Positions 58,381-64,000 of a stretch of DNA of 64,000 bases are shown here, piece by piece. Origin of the DNA: Lacticaseibacillus daqingensis (lineage in GTDB: Bacteria; Bacillota; Bacilli; Lactobacillales; Lactobacillaceae). The stretch covers positions 1-64,000 of the forward strand of contig NZ_RHOH01000004.1 of assembly GCF_003946115.1 (NCBI RefSeq), written 5' to 3'. Numbering within the stretch: position 1 is the stretch's first letter; every line of letters starts with the position of its first letter. The position numbers and the translations under genes were made by a program. The notes beneath the pieces were generated by a model, which worked only from the letters and a program-made list of their open reading frames with translations, was not told the origin of the DNA and did no database searches.

Positions 58381-60165
58381 TTAGTCGACATCCCCGTTTT
58401 GCAACCGATACATGTCGTAGTAGCGACCCTGTTGCGCCAGCAGCTCGTCGTGCGTACCGCGCTCGATGATGCGGCCGGCGTCGAGCACCAGGATCAGGTT
58501 GGCGTCCTTGATGGTCGACAGCCGGTGCGCGATGGCGATGGTGGTGCGCCCTTGCCGAATGCGGCGCAGGCCTTCCTGGATCACCGATTCCGTTTCCGTG
58601 TCGATGTTGGCGGTCGCCTCGTCGAGCACCAGGATCTTCGGGTTGGTGACCACGGTGCGAGCAAAGCTCAAGAGCTGCCGCTCACCGCTGGAAAACTGAC
58701 TGCCCCCTTCGATCACGCGGGCGTGGTACTGGTTGGGCAGCTTCTCAATGAAGCGGTCGGCCTGCACAAACTTGGCGGCGGCCACCACCTGCTCATCGGT
58801 GATGCTGGTGTTGAACAGGCGGATATTAGACGCCACATCACCGTAGAACATGAAGGAATCCTGCAGCACCAGCCCGAGCTTGGCGCGCAGTTCTTCGATC
58901 GGGTAATCGTGGATGTCGACGTCATCGATCAGGATCTGACCGGTGCCAAACTCGTAAAAGCGCATCATGACGTTGATGATGGACGACTTCCCCGAGCCGG
59001 TGTGCCCGACCAGCGCCACGGTTTCCCCGGGGTTGGCCACGAAGCTGATGTCGTGCAGGATCTCGTGCACGCCGTCATAGGCAAAGGACACGTGCTTGAA
59101 CTCGATTTTCCCGGTGGCGATCGTGGCGCTCGCGTCTGGGTTCTGCGCCGGCGCGTATTCGGTGTTGTCGAGGATACGGAAGATCCGGCTCCCAGCCACC
59201 ACCCCGTCTTGGAAGAAGGACAGCGAGTCCATCATGTTGGTCATCGGGTTGAAGAAATTGGCGGTGTACGTGGTGAACGCGTAGACGACCCCAGCCTCCA
59301 CGTAGCTGTGCAGGGAGATCAGCCCAAACAGCCACAGGACTGCCACCAGCGCGAGACTGTACAGCAGGTTGATGATCGGCGACAGCAGCAGGCTGTTGGT
59401 GCGGATCATCGCGTTGCGCGAGGCCAGATATTCCGAGTTCGTCGCCTCAAACTCGGTCGCGATCCGTTTTTCCTGCCGAAACTGCTGGATGATGCCGATG
59501 CCTTCGATGGACTCGTTCAGCTTTGTGTTCAGCTCCGAAAGCTTCTCGCGCATGTGGCGGTAGACCTTGCTGGAGTAGTGACTGTAATACCAGATCGCGA
59601 TCAGGAGCACCGGCAGAAAGGCCAGCACCGTCATGGCGATCTTAGCATTCAGCAGGTACATGGTGACGAAGCTTGAGATGATCGAGAACAGGCCCACGAT
59701 GACGCTCAAGATCACGTTCCAAAAGTCGGTCAGTGTCATCGTGTCGTTGGTGACCCGGCTGACGATGGAGCCGGCCGGGGTCTGATCGAAGTAGCGCATG
59801 CCCAGCGAGTGAAGTTTCTTGAACAGTTGCCGGCGCACGTCCTCCAGCCCTCGCTCGGCGCCCATCGCAAACAGGAACGTCTGGAAGAACTGGAAGAGCG
59901 CCTTGATGACGGTGCCGACCGCGTACAGGCCGCCGAAGGCAAAAATCACCGCGGTGGTCGCACTCATTTTGCTCAAGTAATCATCCATATAGCGCTGCAA
60001 CACTTGTGGTAGCAGCACGTTCACGGCAGCGAGCAAGCCCGCAGCGATGATCGCGCCGATGAACTGCTTCTTGTAAGGCCGCGTGTAGCCCATCAGCCGC
60101 TTCATGATCTGCAGCTGCTCCTTCATTGGAATGCTTTTGGCCCACGCACTTTCGTATTTAGCCAA
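58381..60165 (-). CDS. Heterodimeric multidrug ABC exporter, catalytic subunit (LmrD/YheH-like)
   Basis: A 594-residue half-transporter with six helices, Walker A GHTGSGKSSI, signature SSGERQLLSFAR and canonical Walker B ILVLDEATANID. It pairs with the gene upstream, whose Walker B ends in Asp, the standard asymmetric arrangement of LmrCD/BmrCD/TM287-288 exporters. The TTG at 60165 is chosen for GAAGG 8 bases upstream; it overlaps the partner stop by 8 bases. It probably exports lipophilic drugs. Confidence 0.9.
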   Translation of the reverse strand: MAKYESAWAKSIPMKEQLQIMKRLMGYTRPYKKQFIGAIIAAGLLAAVNVLLPQVLQRYMDDYLSKMSATTAVIFAFGGLYAVGTVIKALFQFFQTFLFAMGAERGLEDVRRQLFKKLHSLGMRYFDQTPAGSIVSRVTNDTMTLTDFWNVILSVIVGLFSIISSFVTMYLLNAKIAMTVLAFLPVLLIAIWYYSHYSSKVYRHMREKLSELNTKLNESIEGIGIIQQFRQEKRIATEFEATNSEYLASRNAMIRTNSLLLSPIINLLYSLALVAVLWLFGLISLHSYVEAGVVYAFTTYTANFFNPMTNMMDSLSFFQDGVVAGSRIFRILDNTEYAPAQNPDASATIATGKIEFKHVSFAYDGVHEILHDISFVANPGETVALVGHTGSGKSSIINVMMRFYEFGTGQILIDDVDIHDYPIEELRAKLGLVLQDSFMFYGDVASNIRLFNTSITDEQVVAAAKFVQADRFIEKLPNQYHARVIEGGSQFSSGERQLLSFARTVVTNPKILVLDEATANIDTETESVIQEGLRRIRQGRTTIAIAHRLSTIKDANLILVLDAGRIIERGTHDELLAQQGRYYDMYRLQNGDVD

Positions 60166-61912
60166 GGGTTTCACCTTCAATCTTTTGTTCCAGTTCCTGC
60201 TTAGCCCACATCTCGGCGTACCAGCCGTGGTTGGCGAGCAGATCCGCATGCGTGCCGCGCTCGATGACGTGCCCATCCTCCAAGACCAGGATCTCGTTGG
60301 CGTGCATGACTGAGCTCAGGCGCTGCGCCGCGATGATGGTCGTCTTGTCGGCACGCTGTTCGCGCAGGTTGGTCAGGATCTCGTTTTCGGTTTTGGCATC
60401 GACCGCCGACAGCGAGTCGTCCAAGATCAACAGCTCTGGGGTGGTGATCACCGCCCGGGCGATCGACAGGCGCTGCTTTTGGCCGCCGGACAGGCTGACC
60501 CCGCGCTCACCGACGAGGGTGCCATAACCCTCGGCGAAGTCCAGGATGTCGTTGTGCACGGCACTTTCGCGCGCCGCGTCCTCGACTTGGCCTTGATTCT
60601 TATCAAAGGCGCTAAAGCGAATGTTATCCGCCACGGTGGTTGAGAACAGGAAGTTGTCCTGCGGCACGTAGCCGATCGAATCCAGCAGCGCGTCCAGGGT
60701 ATAGTGGCGAATATCGTGGCCGTCAAACTCGATCACGCCGTCGTACTGGTCGAACTCGCGCAGCAACAGCTTGAAAATCGTGCTCTTGCCGGCGCCCACC
60801 CGGCCCACGATACCCAGCGTCTGGCCTTCCGGCAGCGTGAAGTGAACATTCATCAGCGTGGCATGATCATCGCCGGGGTAGCTGAACTTATTGACCTTGA
60901 AGCGCAAGTCCCCGTGGGCCGGCGTGGTGATCGCATCCGATGCCTCGAGGATGGTGCTGCGCTCTTGCAGCAGCAGGTTGACCCGGTCGTAAGACGCGTT
61001 GCCGCGTTCCAGAATGTTGAACAGCCGGCCGATCGCAAACATCGGCCAAACCAGCGCGCTGACGTAAGAGACGAATGAGACCAGCTGGCCAATGGAGATC
61101 TGGCGGTTCAAAACCAGGTAGCCCCCGTAGACGATCGTGATGACATAGGTCAACCCCATGATGAGGCTGGTGGTCGGATCGAACAACGCATCCAAGAAGT
61201 TGACCTTCTTGTTGATGGTGATGGTTTTGTCGACGATCTGGTTAAAGTCGGCCGTATCCTCTTTTTCCTGGCCAAAGGTCTTGATCACCTTGATGCCAGA
61301 AACCGACTCCTGCGTCTTGTCGTTCAACCGCGAGAACGCCGCTTGCGACCGCGCAAATGCGGCGTGTAGCTTCATGCCCAACTTGCGCGCCATCACGGCC
61401 AGCAGGGGCATCGGCAGGATCGCCAACGACGTCAGGCGCCAATCCACGAAGAAGATCATCGCGATAATGGTCGTCCCGCCGGTGATGATGGAGTCAAACA
61501 GCGTCAGGATGCCGGCCCCAGCCACGTTTTGAATCGCGTTCAGGTCGTTCGTGGCGTGCGCCATCAAGTCCCCGGTGCGATGCTTCTGGTAGAACGTCGC
61601 ATCCATCTTCATGAAGTGCCAAAACAGGCGGGTGCGCAGCGTTTTTTCGAGTTTTGCCGCGCCTCCCCAGATGGCATTGCGCCACCCGAAGCGAAACACA
61701 TACTGCCCGACCCCTGCGGCCAGCAACAGGGCCAGCCACAACAGCAGGCGATCGCTGGTCAGGCTGCGCTTGTCCATCGCGTCAACCAAGCTCCCGATCA
61801 CTTTGGGTGGGATCAGGTTCACCAAGGCCACCAGCGACAAGAACAGGACGCCTAAGCTATACTGCTTCGCCTCTTGCCGAAAGTACCAACCAAGTTTTTT
61901 GAAAATTCCCAC
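60158..61912 (-). CDS. Heterodimeric multidrug ABC exporter, degenerate-site subunit (LmrC/YheI-like)
   Basis: A 584-residue half-transporter: six helices, Walker A GRVGAGKSTI, signature LSGGQKQRLSIARAV, and Walker B LLILDDSLSAVD, where the catalytic Glu is Asp. This is the non-catalytic site typical of the LmrC side of such heterodimers. It starts with GTG at 61912, with GGAGG 9 bases upstream. It is the first gene of a two-gene unit. Confidence 0.9.
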   Translation of the reverse strand: MGIFKKLGWYFRQEAKQYSLGVLFLSLVALVNLIPPKVIGSLVDAMDKRSLTSDRLLLWLALLLAAGVGQYVFRFGWRNAIWGGAAKLEKTLRTRLFWHFMKMDATFYQKHRTGDLMAHATNDLNAIQNVAGAGILTLFDSIITGGTTIIAMIFFVDWRLTSLAILPMPLLAVMARKLGMKLHAAFARSQAAFSRLNDKTQESVSGIKVIKTFGQEKEDTADFNQIVDKTITINKKVNFLDALFDPTTSLIMGLTYVITIVYGGYLVLNRQISIGQLVSFVSYVSALVWPMFAIGRLFNILERGNASYDRVNLLLQERSTILEASDAITTPAHGDLRFKVNKFSYPGDDHATLMNVHFTLPEGQTLGIVGRVGAGKSTIFKLLLREFDQYDGVIEFDGHDIRHYTLDALLDSIGYVPQDNFLFSTTVADNIRFSAFDKNQGQVEDAARESAVHNDILDFAEGYGTLVGERGVSLSGGQKQRLSIARAVITTPELLILDDSLSAVDAKTENEILTNLREQRADKTTIIAAQRLSSVMHANEILVLEDGHVIERGTHADLLANHGWYAEMWAKQELEQKIEGETLG

Positions 61913-61945
61913 AGTGCACTGCCTCCAAAATGAGATTATCCTAAA

Positions 61946-61975
61946 TTATATAATTTTTTACTAAGCGAATGCAAA
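61946..61975 (-). promoter_or_regulatory. Promoter of the LmrCD-like pair
   Basis: Minus-strand -35 TTGCAT (61970-61975), 18-base spacer, -10 TATAAT (61946-61951), within an AT-rich stretch. Confidence 0.65.
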
Positions 61976-62007
61976 CAACCTCATGAGAAAAAGGGGCGTT
62001 GTCGCAT

Positions 62008-62042
62008 AAATAAAACGGTTCGGTCATTGTCTGACCGAACCG
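62008..62042 (-). terminator. yneF terminator
   Basis: Minus-strand CGGTTCGGTCA stem with TGACCGAACCG and a TTTTATTT tail. Confidence 0.8.
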
Positions 62043-62058
62043 CTTCCCGAAGCGTGGA

Positions 62059-62277
62059 TTACTTGGCGCGCTTTTGTGCCTGCTTCATCTGCTGCATCAT
62101 CTGATTCAATTTCTTTTCAGAAGGCTTTTGGCCCATTGACATCATCATGCTGCGCATCATTTCCTCGTTCACAGGGGGATTATCGCGGAAGTATTTCTTC
62201 ATGTAAGCTCGAGCACCGAAGAAGCCGGCAATGGCCCCCAACAGCACACCGAGGATCAATCCTAATGCAAATGGCAT
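62059..62277 (-). CDS. yneF: YneF-family membrane protein (UPF0154)
   Basis: A 72-residue protein with one N-terminal transmembrane helix (FALGLILGVLLGAIAGFFGA) followed by the conserved RAYMKKYFRDNPPVNEEMMR and SMMMSMGQKPSEKK. Function unknown. The ATG at 62277 has GGGGAGGA upstream. It lies after the DUF896 gene; this pairing is common near lexA in lactobacilli, although lexA is not present here. Confidence 0.92.
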   Translation of the reverse strand: MPFALGLILGVLLGAIAGFFGARAYMKKYFRDNPPVNEEMMRSMMMSMGQKPSEKKLNQMMQQMKQAQKRAK

Positions 62278-62358
62278 GCTTGTTCCTCCCCTCTTTTGTC
62301 CGTCACCGAACAAGTTTCAACTCTCTCATTGTACAAAAGCTCCGCGCAGTTTGAAAGC

Positions 62359-62604
62359 CTAATCTTTGCGTAAGCCGCGTTTCTTTTGGATCTCGCGCAC
62401 CTTCTTGGGCGTCCATTCCTTGCCGGCTTTGTTGAACAGCGTTGTGGTTTCGATCTGTTCGCGAAAACCGGCCCGGAAGTCGCGCAGGTAAGCGTCACGC
62501 AAAGCCTTGCGTTCCTCGACCTCCGCCGGGGTAAGCCCAAATTCCTTGTCCTTGCGCGCCAGCTCGTTGATCCGATCCAGCCGTTCCTGTGGTTGTGCTG
62601 CCAT
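62359..62604 (-). CDS. DUF896 family protein (YnzC-like, UPF0291)
   Basis: An 81-residue protein with the family start LDRINELARKDKEFGLTPAE and continuing ERKALRDAYLRDFRAGFREQ. It forms a two-helix hairpin with a disordered basic tail. YnzC homologs are linked to the SOS-associated yneA operon in B. subtilis; no role is established here. It lies 21 bases after the 57-codon gene and upstream of yneF. Confidence 0.92.
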   Translation of the reverse strand: MAAQPQERLDRINELARKDKEFGLTPAEVEERKALRDAYLRDFRAGFREQIETTTLFNKAGKEWTPKKVREIQKKRGLRKD

Positions 62605-62625
62605 GTCTGACCCCCCGTTTCTGAT

Positions 62626-62799
62626 TTAGTTCAAGTGTACCATCTCAACGCGATACCCGCTCGCCTCTTGCTGAGGAAACGGGGCGCGCTGTAGCATCGC
62701 CAAGTATTCATTGGCGCGTGCCTCAGCGTGAAATGCCTTGATCAGGCGCACCGGCGCCCCTGCTTGGGCGTAATACACCACGTAGATGAGTTGATCCAT
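62626..62799 (-). CDS. Small uncharacterised protein, 57 residues
   Basis: A short gene starting MDQLIYVVYYAQAGAPVRLI and ending ASGYRVEMVHLN. CAGGAG lies 7 bases before the ATG, and it sits on the same strand 21 bases before the DUF896 gene, so it is probably real. The pattern (beta strand, then KAFHAEARANEYLAML helix) suggests a small alpha/beta fold. No family named with confidence. Confidence 0.65.
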   Translation of the reverse strand: MDQLIYVVYYAQAGAPVRLIKAFHAEARANEYLAMLQRAPFPQQEASGYRVEMVHLN

Positions 62800-62824
62800 G
62801 CGTCACTCCTGTCTGGTCGCAAAC

Positions 62825-62850
62825 AAAAAGGCCGCTGCCGCGGCCTTTTT
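62825..62850. terminator. Bidirectional terminator after rplS
   Basis: AAAAGGCCGC / GCGGCCTTTTT hairpin, with T-runs on both strands; on the minus strand it ends rplS. Confidence 0.85.
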
Positions 62851-62857
62851 GATTTGA

Positions 62858-63205
62858 TTAACGACGCTTCTCTTTGATACGAGCAGCCTTCCCACGCAGT
62901 GCACGCAGGTAGTAAAGCTTCGCACGCCGAACTTGACCGTGACGAACGACTTCGATCTTCTCGACCCGTGGGGTGTGAAGAGGGAACGTCCGTTCAACGC
63001 CAACGCCGCTAGAAATCTTGCGGACCGTGTACATGGCACTGATGCCAACGCCACGACGCTTGATCACAACGCCTTCGAAGATCTGGACACGTTCGCGTTC
63101 GCCTTCAACGATCTTGGCGTGGACACGAACGGTATCCCCAGGGCGGAAATCAGGAATATCGTCACGCAGTTGGGACTTCGTGATGGCTTCAATTACTGGG
63201 TTCAT
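62858..63205 (-). CDS. rplS: 50S ribosomal protein L19
   Basis: A 115-residue L19, starting [20 protein letters not shown] and containing [20 protein letters not shown]. The ATG at 63205 follows AAAGGAG; an upstream in-frame extension belongs to the leader. It is separated from neighbours by a promoter and a terminator, so it is expressed alone rather than with trmD here. Confidence 0.98.
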   Translation of the reverse strand: MNPVIEAITKSQLRDDIPDFRPGDTVRVHAKIVEGERERVQIFEGVVIKRRGVGISAMYTVRKISSGVGVERTFPLHTPRVEKIEVVRHGQVRRAKLYYLRALRGKAARIKEKRR

Positions 63206-63286
63206 AAAAACTTCTCCTTTGACCGACATTCATAATCATCCCGACCAGCGGAACATCGTTGTTGTTGTGAGTTATCACAAGTCAAT

Positions 63287-63315
63287 ATTGTAGCATAGCC
63301 GCGCCGCGCTGTAAA
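63287..63315 (-). promoter_or_regulatory. rplS promoter
   Basis: Minus-strand -35 TTTACA (63310-63315), 17-base spacer, -10 TACAAT (63287-63292). The leader of about 75 bases could hold an L19 autoregulatory structure; I cannot confirm its fold. Confidence 0.7.
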
Positions 63316-63327
63316 GGCAGTGCGGCA

Positions 63328-64000
63328 TCAATCGAACACGAACTGGTTGTGGTACAGCTCGGCGTAAAAGCCGTTGGCGGCCAGCAACTCAGCGTGCGTC
63401 CCGACTTCGATCACGGCCCCGTCCTTGAGCACCACGATCTTGTCGGCGTTCAGGATGGTTTTGAGCCGGTGCGCGATCACGAAGCTGGTGCGCCCCGCGA
63501 TCGCGGCCTCCATCGCCCACTGGATCTGCTGCTCGGTGACCGTGTCCACGTTACTGGTGGCCTCATCGAGAATCAGGATCGTCGGGTCAGTGAGGATCGT
63601 GCGCGCGATCGACACCTGCTGCTTTTGGCCGACGGAGAAAACGGAATTATTCTCGTCCACGTAAGTGTCATACCCTTCAGGCAGCGCGGCGATGAACTCG
63701 TGAATGTGCGTCGTCTTGGCGGCGGTGATCACCTCATCCATCGTGGCCGCGGGCTTGCCGAAGCGAATGTTATCGGCGATCGTGCCGGAGAACAAGACCG
63801 ACTCCTGCAAAACGATCCCGACTTGGCTGCGCAGGCTGTCGAGGTCAAAATCCCGCAGGTCTGTGCCATTGTAGCGAATCGCCCCGGCGTCCACATCGTA
63901 GAAGCGGTTCATCAGGTTCATCACTGTCGTTTTACCCGAACCGGTCGGCCCCACCAGCGCGACCATCTGGCCCGGGGCGACATCGATGCTGACGTCCTTG
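63328..64000 (-). CDS. ABC exporter, C-terminal part (cut by the window edge)
   Basis: The frame continues past 64000. The visible 224 residues are an ATPase domain with Walker [12 protein letters not shown]-loop [13 protein letters not shown], signature [13 protein letters not shown] and Walker [13 protein letters not shown] with the catalytic Glu, then H-loop VIAHRL. This is the YknU/YfiC-type multidrug exporter family, probably the second gene of another heterodimeric pair. The stop lies about 12 bases before the rplS promoter, which is on the same strand. Confidence 0.9.
   Translation of the reverse strand, partial: KDVSIDVAPGQMVALVGPTGSGKTTVMNLMNRFYDVDAGAIRYNGTDLRDFDLDSLRSQVGIVLQESVLFSGTIADNIRFGKPAATMDEVITAAKTTHIHEFIAALPEGYDTYVDENNSVFSVGQKQQVSIARTILTDPTILILDEATSNVDTVTEQQIQWAMEAAIAGRTSFVIAHRLKTILNADKIVVLKDGAVIEVGTHAELLAANGFYAELYHNQFVFD

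Overview
The window is a GC-rich Lactobacillaceae-type chromosome (Firmicutes). The evidence is the gene order rpsB-tsf-(insert)-pyrH-frr / uppS-cdsA-rseP-proS / polC / rimP-nusA-ylxR-ylxQ-infB-rbfA / terC-truB-ribF-hemW / hrcA-grpE-dnaK-dnaJ / lepA, the PolC-type replicase, Bacillus-like -35/-10 promoters, strong AGGAGG-like ribosome sites, and a CIRCE operator on the hrcA operon. The species is not identifiable from sequence reading alone; a high-GC lactobacillus close to the Lacticaseibacillus group is my inference.

Region 1 (about 1-7530) is a less GC-rich mobile element inserted beside the 3' end of a tRNA-Ser(CGA) gene. From the tRNA inward it carries a tyrosine integrase, a MobT/Rep_trans relaxase with an N-terminal helix-turn-helix, an oriT core of the ICEBs1/Tn916 type, a DUF3173 protein, a divergent XRE repressor, a HigBA-like toxin-antitoxin pair, and an MmeI-like restriction-modification protein whose nuclease motif looks altered. 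No conjugation machinery is seen, so it reads as an integrative mobilizable element, or one end of a larger ICE; the far end lies outside the window.

Region 2 (7530-20200) holds tRNA-Ser, small orphan genes, DUF960, ybaK, apt-recJ, a regulator with two Rgg/MutR-like halves in one chain, and a cluster of cell-envelope genes: a membrane-anchored lipoprotein-size protein, two zinc-ribbon membrane proteins (one TcaA-like), and a coiled-coil membrane protein gene broken by an amber codon.

Region 3 (20200-50100, all minus strand) is the housekeeping core: translation, transcription elongation, chaperones, DNA polymerase III, envelope lipid synthesis, and ribosome maturation. The only unusual insertion is an acetyltransferase-like gene between tsf and pyrH.

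Region 4 (50100-64000) holds trmN6 with a GIY-YIG gene, plsC plus an amino-acid permease, and two pairs of heterodimeric ABC exporters. One pair (54722-58043) is followed by two GNAT acetyltransferase genes. It is preceded by a striking leader with its own promoter, a Shine-Dalgarno site and a three-codon upstream ORF, a long rod hairpin, an intrinsic terminator, and a second GC hairpin before the gene. I read this as a candidate antibiotic-responsive transcription attenuator controlling an export-plus-acetylation operon, and it is the best candidate here for an undescribed system. The window ends with yneF, a DUF896 gene, an unlisted 57-codon gene, rplS, and the start of a third ABC exporter operon cut by the edge.
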